Origin: DATCLS01 sp036563805
Lineage (GTDB): Bacteria; Actinomycetota; Acidimicrobiia; Acidimicrobiales; VFJN01
Length of the DNA stretch: 64,000 nt
Assembly (NCBI GenBank): GCA_036563805.1
Contig: DATCLS010000049.1
Coordinates: forward strand, 1 to 64,000
Direction: 5' to 3'
The position numbers were made by a program, and so were the translations under genes. The notes under the pieces were generated by a model, which did not search any database, was not told where the DNA came from, and worked only from the letters and a program-made list of their open reading frames with translations. Shown piece after piece: positions 41,906 through 50,546 of this stretch (positions within the stretch are counted from its first letter, which is position 1; each line of letters begins with the position of its first letter).

Positions 41906-44499
41906 CGCACCAACTCCAGCTCTTCCTCGCGGATCGGGCGGGGCTGGCCCCGCTCCCGGACGAACACGATGTCGGGGTCGGGCGTGGTGGGGGCGTTGAC
42001 GAACGTGACGAAGCGGGCCAGCCGCTTCGGGTCGTCGAGCGTCGCCTTCCACTCGCACTCGTAGCTCTCGACGTGGCGGGCCATGTCGGCCTCGAGCTCG
42101 GCGGCGATGCCGAGCGAGTCCTCCACGACCACCGCGCGCAGGTGATCGATGCCGCCCTCCATCCGCTCCAGCCACACCGACGTGCGCTCCAGGCGGTCGG
42201 CGGTGCGGATGTAGAACATCAGGAACCGGTCGATGTACCGGATCAGTGTCTCGTCGTCGAGGTCGGTGGCCAGCAGGTCGGCGTGGCGTGGGTTCTTGCC
42301 GCCGTTGCCGCAGACGTAGAGGTTCCAGCCCCGCTCGGTGGCGATCACGCCGAAGTCCTTGCCTTGGGCCTCGGCGCACTCCCGGGTGCAGCCCGAGACG
42401 GCCGCCTTGACCTTGTGGGGGCTGCGCAGGCCCCGGTACCGCAGCTCGAGCCGGACGGCCATCGACGTCGAGTCCTGCACGCCGTAGCGGCACCAGGTGA
42501 GCCCGACGCAGCTCTTCACGGTGCGCAGCGCCTTGCCGTAGGCGTGGCCCGACTCCATGCCGGCGTCGATGACCCGGGCCCAGATGGCCGGGAGGTCCTC
42601 GAGCCGGGCCCCGAACAGGTCGATGCGCTGGCCGCCGGTGATCTTCGTGTAGAGGTTGAAGTCGCGGGCGATCTCGCCGAGGGCGATGAGCTGCTCGGGG
42701 GTGATCTCGCCGCCGGGCACCCGGGGCACGACCGAGTAGCTGCCGTTGCGCTGGATGTTGGCGAGCACGTGGTCGTTGCTGTCCTGCAGCGTGCTCTGGT
42801 CGCCGTCGAGGATGTGCCCGTTGCCCAGCGAGGCCAGGATCGACCCCACCACCGGGCGGCAGATCGCGCAGCCCCGACCCCGGCCGTGGGCGGCGACGAC
42901 GTCGGCCCAGCTCGTGTACCGGTGGTAGCGGATCAGGTCGAACAGCTGTTGGCGGGTGTACGAGAAGTGCTCGCACAGCGAGTCGTCGACCTCGACGCCC
43001 GCCTGCCGGAGCCGCTCGTTGACCAGGCTGGTGACCATCGGGACGCAGCCGCCGCAGCCGGTGCCGGCCCGGGTGCAGGCCTTGACCGCGCCGAGGTCGT
43101 GGGCGCCGTCGTCGACCGCCTGACAGATCGTCCCCTTGTCCACCGACTCGCAGGTGCACACGAGCGCGGAGTCGGCCAGGGCCGACACGCCCACGCCCGC
43201 CTGCGCCGCCCCGCCGGCCGGGGCGATGAGCCCGGCCGGGTCCTCGGGCGTCGGCAGGTCCCCGCTGGCCATGGCGGCCAGGGCGGCGTGGTCGGAGGCG
43301 TCGCCCACCAGCAGGCCGCCCACGACCTGACCGGTGTCCTCGCGGACCGTGAGCCGCTTGTGGACCCGGGCCACGTCGTCGTGCCAGACCAGCGCCCGAG
43401 TGTTCGGAGTGGCGCCCCGGTGGTCGCCGAAGCAGGCCACGTCGACGCCGAGCAGCTTGAGCTTGGTGCCCAAGTCGGCCCCCTCGAACCGGGGCGGGTC
43501 CTCGTCGCCGGCCAGCTGGGCGGCCACCACCTCGGCCATCCGGTAGCCGGGGGCCACCAGGCCGTAGATCGTGCCTCGGTGCAGGGCGCACTCGCCGATC
43601 GCCCAGATGTGCGGGTCGCTGGTGCGCAGGTCGTCGTCGACCACGATGCCGCCCCGCTCCCCCACGGCCAGGCCGCTGGACCGGGCGAGCTCGTCGCGGG
43701 GGCGGATCCCCGCCGAGAACACGACCATGTCGGCGGCCAGCGTCTCGCCGCCGGCGAAACGCAGCTCGGTGACGGGACCGGCGCCGGCGTCCCCCGCGCC
43801 GGCGCCATCGTCCCCCGCGTCGGCGCCCGCACCAGCGCCGGCGATCAGCTCGGTGGCCGTGCCCGTGTGCACCGTGACCCCCAGCTCCTCGATGCGGGCC
43901 TTCAGCACGGCCGCGCCCCCCTCGTCGAGCTGGGCGGGCATCAGGTGGGGCGCCACCTCGACGACGTGCGTCGAGAGGCCGAGCGTCTGCAGGGCGTTGG
44001 CCGCCTCCAGGCCCAGCAGCCCGCCGCCGACGACGACGCCGGTCGTCGTCTCGGGGCGCCGGGCCCAGGCGTCGATGGCGGCGAGGTCCTCCAGCGTGCG
44101 GTACACGAAGACGCCCGGGCGGTCGCGGCCCGCCACCGGCGGCACGAACGGGGAGCTGCCGGTGGCCAGCACCAACCGGTCGTACGGCAGCTCGGCGTCG
44201 GCGGCCGTGCGGACCAGGCGCCGTTCGCGGTCGACGGCCACGACCGGGTCGCCGAGCAGCAGCTCGATCCCGTGGCGGGCGAAGAACCCGGGCTCGGCCA
44301 GCGCCAGCGACTCGTCGTCACGGGTCACGAACCACTGCGACAGGTTCACCCGGTCGTACGCTGGTCGCGGCTCGCCGCAGACCACCGTGACCCGGTACCG
44401 ATCGAGGGCCCCCCGGTCGGCGAGCAGCGTCAGGAGGCGGTGCCCGACCATCCCGTTGCCGACCACGACCAGCTCACCGCGTGCGCCACCGGCTGCCAT
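41902..44499 (-). CDS. nirB: Nitrite reductase [NAD(P)H] large subunit
   Basis: An 865-residue NirB that reduces nitrite to ammonium with six electrons from NAD(P)H. The N-terminal FAD/NAD domains include LVVVGNGMVGHRLL and VVVGGGLLGLEAANALQTLGLSTHVVE. The BFD-like [2Fe-2S] domain has CTCESVDKGTIC and CTRAGTGCGGC. The sirohaem/[4Fe-4S] ligands are CVGLTWC and SGCTRECAEAQGKDFG. A 25-residue Gly/Ala/Asp linker at about residues 220-245 is an insertion between strands of the FAD domain. ATG 44499 is the natural start. It is the first gene of the nitrate unit; its upstream region has GlnR- and CRP-type boxes. Confidence 0.95.
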   Translation of the reverse strand: MAAGGARGELVVVGNGMVGHRLLTLLADRGALDRYRVTVVCGEPRPAYDRVNLSQWFVTRDDESLALAEPGFFARHGIELLLGDPVVAVDRERRLVRTAADAELPYDRLVLATGSSPFVPPVAGRDRPGVFVYRTLEDLAAIDAWARRPETTTGVVVGGGLLGLEAANALQTLGLSTHVVEVAPHLMPAQLDEGGAAVLKARIEELGVTVHTGTATELIAGAGAGADAGDDGAGAGDAGAGPVTELRFAGGETLAADMVVFSAGIRPRDELARSSGLAVGERGGIVVDDDLRTSDPHIWAIGECALHRGTIYGLVAPGYRMAEVVAAQLAGDEDPPRFEGADLGTKLKLLGVDVACFGDHRGATPNTRALVWHDDVARVHKRLTVREDTGQVVGGLLVGDASDHAALAAMASGDLPTPEDPAGLIAPAGGAAQAGVGVSALADSALVCTCESVDKGTICQAVDDGAHDLGAVKACTRAGTGCGGCVPMVTSLVNERLRQAGVEVDDSLCEHFSYTRQQLFDLIRYHRYTSWADVVAAHGRGRGCAICRPVVGSILASLGNGHILDGDQSTLQDSNDHVLANIQRNGSYSVVPRVPGGEITPEQLIALGEIARDFNLYTKITGGQRIDLFGARLEDLPAIWARVIDAGMESGHAYGKALRTVKSCVGLTWCRYGVQDSTSMAVRLELRYRGLRSPHKVKAAVSGCTRECAEAQGKDFGVIATERGWNLYVCGNGGKNPRHADLLATDLDDETLIRYIDRFLMFYIRTADRLERTSVWLERMEGGIDHLRAVVVEDSLGIAAELEADMARHVESYECEWKATLDDPKRLARFVTFVNAPTTPDPDIVFVRERGQPRPIREEELELVR

Positions 44500-44533
44500 G
44501 TCGTCGAGGGAACCGCGCCGGCATTGCCCGGCG

Positions 44534-44549
44534 GTTTCCCGCCCGTGAA
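44534..44549 (-). promoter_or_regulatory. GlnR-like box upstream of nirB
   Basis: On the minus strand TTCAC, 6 nt, GAAAC, one mismatch from GTNAC, 6 nt, GAAAC. It ends 35 nt before the nirB ATG. The perfect copy ahead of nnaR makes this weaker one more believable. Confidence 0.5.
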
Positions 44550-44588
44550 GGCCCCTTGTCGGCTGCCGCTCGGGCTTTCGCCGGAACC

Positions 44589-44604
44589 TGTGAGCGTGCT
44601 CACA
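44589..44604. promoter_or_regulatory. CRP-type binding site between nirB and a divergent gene
   Basis: TGTGA, 6 nt, TCACA is a perfect match to the CRP consensus, which mycobacterial Crp shares; the arms extend to TGTGAGC/GCTCACA. It is 90 bp from the nirB start and 163 bp from the divergent secreted-protein gene, so it could act on either. Confidence 0.65.
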
Positions 44605-44766
44605 CGGCCGCGGGGCCGCTGTGAGGATGGCGGAGGGGCCGTGACCGGGGGTGGCGGCCGGGCCGCGCGGGCTCCACCGGGCGTCCTCCAAAGGTCCGTG
44701 GAACCGATCGCGGCCACCGCGCGTCCCCATGGTGGCGGGTTCGTGAGCACCGCAACGGAGGCACCA

Positions 44767-45495
44767 ATGACCTTGTCACCACGGCGGAAGATCCCGGGGC
44801 TCGTCGCGGCCGGCGTCCTCGGGCTGTCCCTGGTCGGCACCGGGCCGGCGCTCGGCATCGTCGGCGCATCCCCCTCGTCCCCCTCTGCGGCCGTCGAGGC
44901 GGCCGCCCCCGCCCCCCGCACTCAGGACCCCGCCCGGTACGTGGCGGCCGCGTTCCGGGCCTGGCGCACCGGCGACCTGGCGGCCCTCGACCGCTACGTG
45001 CCCGGGGCCGTCCTCGACTTCCTGGCCGCCCGCGCCCCCGAGGCCGGCCGCTGGTCGCGGCCGACGTGCGAGGGCGCGGCCGGCAGCACGTACTGCACGT
45101 GGAGCCGGTCCGAGACCCGGCTGACGCTGCGAGTCGCCAACGAGCCGGCGTCGCAGGGCGAGCCCGACGCGGTCACGTCGGCCTCGTTCACGCCCCCGGC
45201 CGGTGGCGTGGCCATCTGGCCCTTCGTCACCGCCGAGGCAGCCGCCAACGCCCAGGAGCAGGTCGACCAGGGCCACTCCCCCTGGCTCCTCGAGCCCTCG
45301 GCCGTCGCCGGCTTCTACGCTGGCGCCGTGCTCGGATGGGACGACGCCGGCGTCGAGCCCGTGCGGCCCGGCGTCTACTGGCTCACCGACCCGGCCACCG
45401 GGGCCCGGGCCGAGGTCGAGCTCGCCCAGCCGGCCCGCACCGGCGACGGCGGCATCTGGGCGGTCGTCGACGCCCGCTCGGTCGCCCTCGGCTGA
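44767..45495 (+). CDS. Secreted protein of unknown function
   Basis: A 242-residue exported protein. The N-terminus (MTLSPRRKIPGLVAAGVLGLSLVGTGPALG) is a good Sec signal peptide, followed by an Ala/Pro-rich stretch. The mature part has one Cys pair (PTCEGAAGSTYCTWS) that could form a disulphide, and an alpha/beta layout with YVAAAFRAWRTGDLAALDRYV, reminiscent of NTF2-like folds; I cannot assign a family. GGAGGCACCA precedes ATG 44767. It is divergent from nirB across a CRP-type site and ends in front of a strong hairpin. Confidence 0.75.
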   Translation: MTLSPRRKIPGLVAAGVLGLSLVGTGPALGIVGASPSSPSAAVEAAAPAPRTQDPARYVAAAFRAWRTGDLAALDRYVPGAVLDFLAARAPEAGRWSRPTCEGAAGSTYCTWSRSETRLTLRVANEPASQGEPDAVTSASFTPPAGGVAIWPFVTAEAAANAQEQVDQGHSPWLLEPSAVAGFYAGAVLGWDDAGVEPVRPGVYWLTDPATGARAEVELAQPARTGDGGIWAVVDARSVALG

Positions 45496-45558
45496 GCCCC
45501 TCAAGCCGAGGCCCCTCGACTGAGCCCCTCGGCCGAGCGACGCCTGTCCCCCGACGCA

Positions 45559-45597
45559 GTCGGGCTCCCGGCCTCGCCGATCGGCCGGGAGCCCGAC
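45559..45597 (+). terminator. Strong hairpin terminator after the secreted-protein gene
   Basis: GTCGGGCTCCCGGCC and its exact complement form a 15-bp stem with a 9-nt loop, 64 bp after the stop. There is no T-run. The remaining 270 bp up to the methyltransferase hold nothing I recognise. Confidence 0.65.
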
Positions 45598-45867
45598 GCG
45601 TGTGCGGCCGTGCGCGATCAGCCCCGGGCGCCGTGGATCGGCGGGCGGGACTGGACACCGCCCAGCCTGGTGGGCGCCCCCGGGCCCGCCTGCGTCGCCT
45701 GCGTCGCGGCGTCGCCGCCGGGTGTGGCCGAGCTCGACACCGAGTGCTCCCGACGCCGGCCCGGCGTGGACCCGGTGTCGCCCCGAGGGCGGCCGCGCCC
45801 GGCCGGGGTCAACAAGGCCGGCCGGCCCGTGGTTACGGGACTGACGGTTGTGCGTCACCATGGGTGG

Positions 45868-46707
45868 ATGGACGCACAGCTGACCAACGCCGAGCAGGCA
45901 CGCGCGTGGAGGGGGCCGGCGAGTGCAACCTGGGTCGACAACACCGAGCGCCACGACCGGGTGCTCGCGCCCTACCTGGCCGCCGTCGTGGAGGCCGCCG
46001 AGCTGTCGGCCACCGACCGGGTGCTGGACGTCGGGTGCGGCACGGGCGCCCTGACCCGCACCACGGCCCGCCTGGCAGCCGACGGGCAGGCGACCGGTGT
46101 CGACCGGTCGGACGAGATGGTGGCGGCCGCCCGCGACATCACCGACGCCGAGGGGCCGCTCAACGCCGACTTCATCGAGGCCGACGCCGAGACGTACGCC
46201 TTCCCGGCCGGCGAGTTCGACACGATGGTCAGCCGGTTCGGGACGCTGTACTTCGACGACCCGGTGGCCGCCTTCGCCAACCTCCACGGCGCCTTGCGCC
46301 CCGGCGGGCGGCTGGCCTTCTCCTGCTGGCAGAGCCTGGCCACCAACGACTGGCTCCGGGTCCCGCTCGAGGCCGCCGCCGCCGACCTGGGGGCGGCCGA
46401 CGCCACCGGGTCCGCCGGCCCGGCGTTCTCGCTGGCCGAGCCCGACCGGGTCCGCCAGGTGCTGGGCGACGCCGGGTTCCAGGACGTCGAGCTGGCTGCG
46501 GTGGACGCGCCGCTGCCGCTCGGGTCAGTGGACGACACGCTGACCTACGTGGCCGGCGGCGAGACCGCCCGACGGCTGTTCGCCGGCCACGAGCCGGCCG
46601 CCGTCGAGCGGGCCCTGGCCGCCATGCGCGCCGCGCTCGAGCCCCTGGCCGAGCCGGACGGGGTCCGCCTCACCAGCCGAGCCTGGCTGGTCACGGCCCA
46701 CGCCTGA
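45868..46707 (+). CDS. Class I SAM-dependent methyltransferase
   Basis: A 279-residue methyltransferase of the UbiE/ArsM-like group. Motif I is RVLDVGCGTGALTRTTAR, followed by GVDRSDEMVAAARD, ADAETYAFPAGEFDTMVSRFGTLYFDDPVAAFAN (motifs II-III) and LRPGGRLAFSCWQ. WRGPASATWVDNTERHDRVLAPY at the N-terminus is common in a family often annotated as type 11 methyltransferases. ATG 45868 has only GGGTGG close upstream. The acceptor is unknown. Confidence 0.87.
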   Translation: MDAQLTNAEQARAWRGPASATWVDNTERHDRVLAPYLAAVVEAAELSATDRVLDVGCGTGALTRTTARLAADGQATGVDRSDEMVAAARDITDAEGPLNADFIEADAETYAFPAGEFDTMVSRFGTLYFDDPVAAFANLHGALRPGGRLAFSCWQSLATNDWLRVPLEAAAADLGAADATGSAGPAFSLAEPDRVRQVLGDAGFQDVELAAVDAPLPLGSVDDTLTYVAGGETARRLFAGHEPAAVERALAAMRAALEPLAEPDGVRLTSRAWLVTAHA

Positions 46708-46748
46708 CGACCCCGACCGGACGCCGCCCCGCGGGCCAGACGGGCCGG

Positions 46749-46830
46749 TCGGCGGCGGGCCCAATTGGCGGCGGGCCCAATCGGCGGCGGGCCTAGTCGG
46801 CGGCAGGGCCCAATCGGCGGCGGGCCTAGT
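46749..46830. repeat. Five tandem 16-17-bp repeats overlapping the EamA stop codon
   Basis: The unit CGGCGGCGGGCCCAAT (variant ending CCTAGT) occurs at 46749-46765, 46766-46781, 46782-46797, 46798-46814 and 46815-46830. The last unit contains the TAG stop of the transporter on the minus strand, and the third copies that stop. The array looks like slippage duplication of the gene tail. Confidence 0.88.
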
Positions 46831-47818
46831 CGGCGGCGGGGACCGGGGCGGGCCGCCCCGAATCGCTGGTCAGGACCACCATGACCAGGCCGGCGCCGAT
46901 GAGCACGCCGGCGGGCACCGCGGACAGGGGCGGCACCTCGCCGAAGAACGCCCAGGCCAACAGCGCCGCCCCCACGATCTCGAACAGGATCGCCACCGAC
47001 ACCAGCGTGGCGCTGATCGTGCTCAGCACCCGGTTGACGACCGTGTGGCCCAGCAGCTGGGGCCCGACCGTCAGGGCCACCAGCGCCCACCAGGTCCCGG
47101 CGTCGTAGCCCGCCAGCGGTTGCCGCCCGACCAGGCACACGGCCAGCAGCACGGCGGCCGCCACGGCGTAGCACATGGTGGCGTACACGGTCGTGGTCAG
47201 GGTGCGGCGCACGTCGGCCCCGACGGTCACGTAGGCGGCCGCCAGCGCCCCGCCGGCCAGCGCCAGCAGGTCACCGAACAGGGCCCGCGGCTCGATGGAC
47301 AGATCGACGCCCGAGAGCACGACCGCCCCGGCCATCGCCACGCCGATGCCGGCCCACACGCCCCGGGCCACGTGCTCGCCCCGGCCGCGGGCGATCAGGG
47401 CCGCCCACACGGGCTGCGTGGCCACCAGGGCGGTGGACGAGGCCACCGACGTGAACGACAGGCTCGGCACCCAGGCGGCGAAGTGCAGGGCGAGCAGGAC
47501 GCCGGCGAGCGCCGAGCGGCGCCGGTCGGCGCGGGCGAGCGTGCGCAGCTGCCGCCGCGTCGGCGCCCGGGCCACCAGGGCCACGGCCAGCAGGGGGAGC
47601 GCCAGCGCCGTCCGCCACATCGCCACCGCCAGCGCCGGCGCCGAGGCGCCCCGGATGAGGGGCGCCGAGGTCGACACGGCCGCCACCGCCACGGCCAGCA
47701 GGACCAGGTCGACGGTGGGCGGCCGGCCCGCCGTCACCGAAGACGTGGTCGGCGCCGTCGGCGTCGCACCGCGGGGCGCCGGGCCGGGGGCGGGACCGGG
47801 AGGGCGAGCGTCGGTCAT
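46826..47818 (-). CDS. EamA/DMT-superfamily permease
   Basis: A 330-residue membrane protein with ten hydrophobic helices after a 35-residue Pro/Ala-rich leader. Each half has an EamA repeat: PLIRGASAPALAVAMWRTALALPLLAVAL in the first and GDLLALAGGALAAAYVTVGADVRR in the second, with ISATLVSVAILFEIVGAALLAWAFFGEVPP near the end. It differs from the permease at 5917. It is divergent from the P450 gene, sharing a 74-bp control region with an inverted repeat. The solute is unknown. Confidence 0.87.
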   Translation of the reverse strand: MTDARPPGPAPGPAPRGATPTAPTTSSVTAGRPPTVDLVLLAVAVAAVSTSAPLIRGASAPALAVAMWRTALALPLLAVALVARAPTRRQLRTLARADRRRSALAGVLLALHFAAWVPSLSFTSVASSTALVATQPVWAALIARGRGEHVARGVWAGIGVAMAGAVVLSGVDLSIEPRALFGDLLALAGGALAAAYVTVGADVRRTLTTTVYATMCYAVAAAVLLAVCLVGRQPLAGYDAGTWWALVALTVGPQLLGHTVVNRVLSTISATLVSVAILFEIVGAALLAWAFFGEVPPLSAVPAGVLIGAGLVMVVLTSDSGRPAPVPAAD

Positions 47819-47859
47819 GGCCGCCCGCCAGCCTGGCACGCCGGGCGCGCAACCCCTTG

Positions 47860-47885
47860 CCTTTTGCACGCTAAGTGCGAAAAGG
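47860..47885. promoter_or_regulatory. Inverted repeat between the permease and P450 genes
   Basis: CCTTTTGCAC and GTGCGAAAAGG are complementary except for one extra G, with a 5-nt centre. The right arm includes the P450 ribosome site (AAGGTGG), so it could be a repressor operator or an RNA hairpin that hides that site. Confidence 0.5.
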
Positions 47886-47892
47886 TGGGCAC

Positions 47893-49125
47893 ATGGCGGA
47901 TGCCGCTCCCCTAGCCCTCGACCCGTTCGCCCCCGGGTTCTTCGACGATCCCTACGCCCAGTACGCCCGGCTGCGCGAGCACGCCCCGGTCCACCGAGGG
48001 CCGGGCGGCCTGATCGCCTACACCTACGACGTCTGCTTCTCGGTGCTGCGGGCGCCCAACACCAGCGTCGACGAGGCCAACTCCAACACGCCCGTCCCCG
48101 GCCCCCCGGTCGAGCTGCCGCCCGAGCGCCGCGAGCGGGGCCGCCATTCGATCCTCAACCTCGACCCGCCCGACCACACCCGGCTGCGCCGGCTGGTCTC
48201 GGCGGCCTTCACGGTCCGCCGGGTCGAGCGGCTGCGCGACCGGGTCCGCCAGCTGGCGGGCGAGCTGCTCGACGACCTGGTCGCCCGCCAGCGCGAGACC
48301 GGCGAGCCCGTCGACCTCGTCAGCGGCTTCGCCTTCCCGCTGCCGTTCCAGGTGATCACCGACATGCTGGGCATGCCGCCCGGCGACCGCGACGAGCTGC
48401 GGGCCTGGTCGCACGAGATCACCCGGTTCCTCGAGCCGCTGACGACGCCGGAGGAGGTGAAGGGGGCGCTGGTGGCCGGCGACCACATGGAGGCCTACCT
48501 GCGCGACGCCATCGAGTGGAAGCGGCGCAACATGGCTGACGACCTGCTCAGCGCCCTGATCGCCGCCGAGGAGGACGGCGACCGCCTGTCGCCGGACGAG
48601 CTGGTCGACCAGGTCCGGCTCTTCTACATCGCCGGCCACGAGACGACCGTCAACCTCATCGGCAACGGCACGCTCGCGCTGCTGAACCACCGCGACCAGC
48701 TCGAGCGCCTGGTCGCCGACCCGTCGCTCGACGCCAACGCCGTGGACGAGCTGCTGCGCTACGACAGCCCGGTCCAGATGTCGCGGCGCATCGCGCTCGA
48801 CGAGCTGCCGGTCGGCGACGAGGTCGCCGGACCCGGCGACCTCGTGCTCACCGTGCTGGGCAGCGCCAACCGCGACCCCGCCAAGTGGGGGCCCGACGCC
48901 GACGACCTCGACATCGGCCGGCCCGGGGCGAGCGCCCACCTGTCGTTCGGCAGCGGCATCCACCACTGCCTGGGGGCGGCGCTGGCCCGCCTGGAGGGCG
49001 CGGAGGCGATCCCGGCGCTGGTCCGCCGGTTCCCGCGCCTCGAGCTGGCCGGCGACGGCCCCCGGCGCAACGGCCGACTCATCCTGCGGGGGCTCGACGC
49101 CCTGCCGGTCACCTTGGCCGCCTGA
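47893..49125 (+). CDS. Cytochrome P450
   Basis: A 410-residue class I bacterial P450. The I-helix oxygen-activation motif is AGHETT at residues 247-252, the ExxR is in DELLRYDSP, and the haem loop is FGSGIHHCLGAALARLEG with Cys359 as haem ligand. HSILNLDPPDHTRLRRLVSAAF is the typical C-helix region. It needs ferredoxin and ferredoxin reductase, neither of which is adjacent. Start ATG 47893 has AAGGTGG upstream. It resembles the broad CYP groups of actinobacteria that hydroxylate steroids, fatty acids or xenobiotics; the substrate is not predictable. Confidence 0.94.
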   Translation: MADAAPLALDPFAPGFFDDPYAQYARLREHAPVHRGPGGLIAYTYDVCFSVLRAPNTSVDEANSNTPVPGPPVELPPERRERGRHSILNLDPPDHTRLRRLVSAAFTVRRVERLRDRVRQLAGELLDDLVARQRETGEPVDLVSGFAFPLPFQVITDMLGMPPGDRDELRAWSHEITRFLEPLTTPEEVKGALVAGDHMEAYLRDAIEWKRRNMADDLLSALIAAEEDGDRLSPDELVDQVRLFYIAGHETTVNLIGNGTLALLNHRDQLERLVADPSLDANAVDELLRYDSPVQMSRRIALDELPVGDEVAGPGDLVLTVLGSANRDPAKWGPDADDLDIGRPGASAHLSFGSGIHHCLGAALARLEGAEAIPALVRRFPRLELAGDGPRRNGRLILRGLDALPVTLAA

Positions 49126-49199
49126 CGACCTCTCCCCGAGTGCCGGGGCCGGTCACCCGACCGCCGGTCACCCGGCTCCCTCGCACCCGGCGCCGGGGC

Positions 49200-50174
49200 T
49201 CACATGTAGCCGAGGCGGCGGGCACAGCGGCGCCAGTAGTCCCAGCCCTCGTCGGCCTGGATGCGGCGGGCGATCGTGATCTGGGTCTCGGCCGGGTGCT
49301 GGTGCGGGTAGCCGTCGCCGCCGTGGTCGCGCCAGTCCTCGGCGCGGATGCGGAGACCCCCGTAGTGGCCGCCGTCGCGGTACGACCAATTGCCGCCCGT
49401 CTCGCATTCGGCCAGCCGGTACCAGGTGGTGGCCTGAGCCGGGTCGCCGGGCGACGGGGCGGTGGTCGAGCTCGGGGGCGGTTCTGTGGACGCCGGCGGC
49501 GGGGCCGTGCTCGGCGCGCCGGTCGACGGCGGGTTCGACGTCGACGGGTTGGAGTTCGGGGGCTGTGACGTCGACGGGTTGGAGGTCGCCGGCCCGGTCG
49601 TGCTCGTGCCCGGCTCGGCCGTGGTCGAGGTGCCGTCGCCGGTGGTCGACGTCGAGCCGGTCGAGCCCGTCGACCCGGTCGAGGTCGTCGAGCCCTCGGT
49701 CGAGCCGGTGGTGGCCGACGCCTCGTCGCCGTCGGCCGTGGACGAGGGCGAGCGCGCCGCCCGCCGGCCCTCCCCCTCCTCGGGGCCCGAGAACCGCGGC
49801 TCGGTCGTCGTCACGTCGGTGGCGACCAGCTCGCCGTCGTCGCCCCCGCCCTGGGGCCAGACCGCCACGACGAGCACGGCCACCACGAGGATCAGCAGCA
49901 CGACGCCGGCGAAGGCCACGGCCGCCGGGCCGGTGGGCAGGCGGCCGGCGGAGTCGTCGGCCGCGCTCTGCGACAGGTGCCGGGGCCGGTCGGCGCGCCG
50001 ACGGGCCAGCTGGCGGGCCACCATCGGCGACAGCGGCTTGGGGACGTCGATGCGGTCGGCCTCGCCGGTCGTACGGGCCTGGACGGCCGTGGCGTCCTCG
50101 CCGACGGCCGTGGCGTCCTCGCCGCTCGTGCGGTGCCGGACACGGCGTTGAACACCCGTCTCGCCCCCGTGCAC
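49200..50174 (-). CDS. Membrane-anchored protein with Rpf-like transglycosylase domain
   Basis: A 324-residue protein with a cytoplasmic N-terminus of about 75 residues, one TM helix (AAVAFAGVVLLILVVAVLVVAVW), a 150-residue Ser/Thr/Gly/Pro-rich stalk and a C-terminal Rpf/lysozyme-like domain. That domain has WYRLAECETGGNWSYRDGGHYGG with the catalytic Glu near residue 258, and QITIARRIQADEGWDYW. It probably cuts peptidoglycan outside the membrane. I propose GTG 50174; the frame is open to 50657, but that stretch runs antisense to a real gene. It is the next minus-strand gene after ftsX, and FtsEX complexes are known to activate peptidoglycan hydrolases. Confidence 0.75.
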   Translation of the reverse strand: MHGGETGVQRRVRHRTSGEDATAVGEDATAVQARTTGEADRIDVPKPLSPMVARQLARRRADRPRHLSQSAADDSAGRLPTGPAAVAFAGVVLLILVVAVLVVAVWPQGGGDDGELVATDVTTTEPRFSGPEEGEGRRAARSPSSTADGDEASATTGSTEGSTTSTGSTGSTGSTSTTGDGTSTTAEPGTSTTGPATSNPSTSQPPNSNPSTSNPPSTGAPSTAPPPASTEPPPSSTTAPSPGDPAQATTWYRLAECETGGNWSYRDGGHYGGLRIRAEDWRDHGGDGYPHQHPAETQITIARRIQADEGWDYWRRCARRLGYM

Positions 50175-50183
50175 ACTCGGCCC

Positions 50184-50546
50184 ATGGGGGAACGGTCGAG
50201 CAAGCGCCACCGTGTTTTCCTCGAGGACGCCCGCCGGAACGGGAGCTACCTCCGGGCCACGTGGCACCCCGAACGCCGGATCTTCGTGCTCAGCACGTGG
50301 GACGGTGAGGTCTGCACCGGGGCGGTACGGCTGCCGGCCCCGGCCGCCGTCGACCTGGTGGGCCTGCTGGTGGACGGGCTGGGCGACATGGCCCGGGTGC
50401 CCGACCGGACCGCCCGGGCGGCGCACCGGGTCGACCTGCGGACCCGCCTCGCGGCCTGGCTGCGCGGCCGGGCCGCGGCCGGGGGCCGGGTGCTGCCGCT
50501 GCGGAACGTCAGCCGCACCAGCGACCGGCGCCGCCGCTCGGCCTGA
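50184..50546 (+). CDS. Small protein of unknown function
   Basis: A 120-residue protein (MGERSSKRHRVF onward) with a beta-rich first half containing YLRATWHPERRIFVLSTWDGEVCTGAVRL, then two helices rich in Asp/Leu/Val and a basic tail. Codon third positions are nearly all G/C in this frame and poor in the opposing one, so I consider this strand the coding one. No family is known to me, although similar small proteins occur in actinobacteria. It starts 10 bp from the divergent Rpf-like gene, so their promoters must overlap the coding ends. Confidence 0.7.
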   Translation: MGERSSKRHRVFLEDARRNGSYLRATWHPERRIFVLSTWDGEVCTGAVRLPAPAAVDLVGLLVDGLGDMARVPDRTARAAHRVDLRTRLAAWLRGRAAAGGRVLPLRNVSRTSDRRRRSA

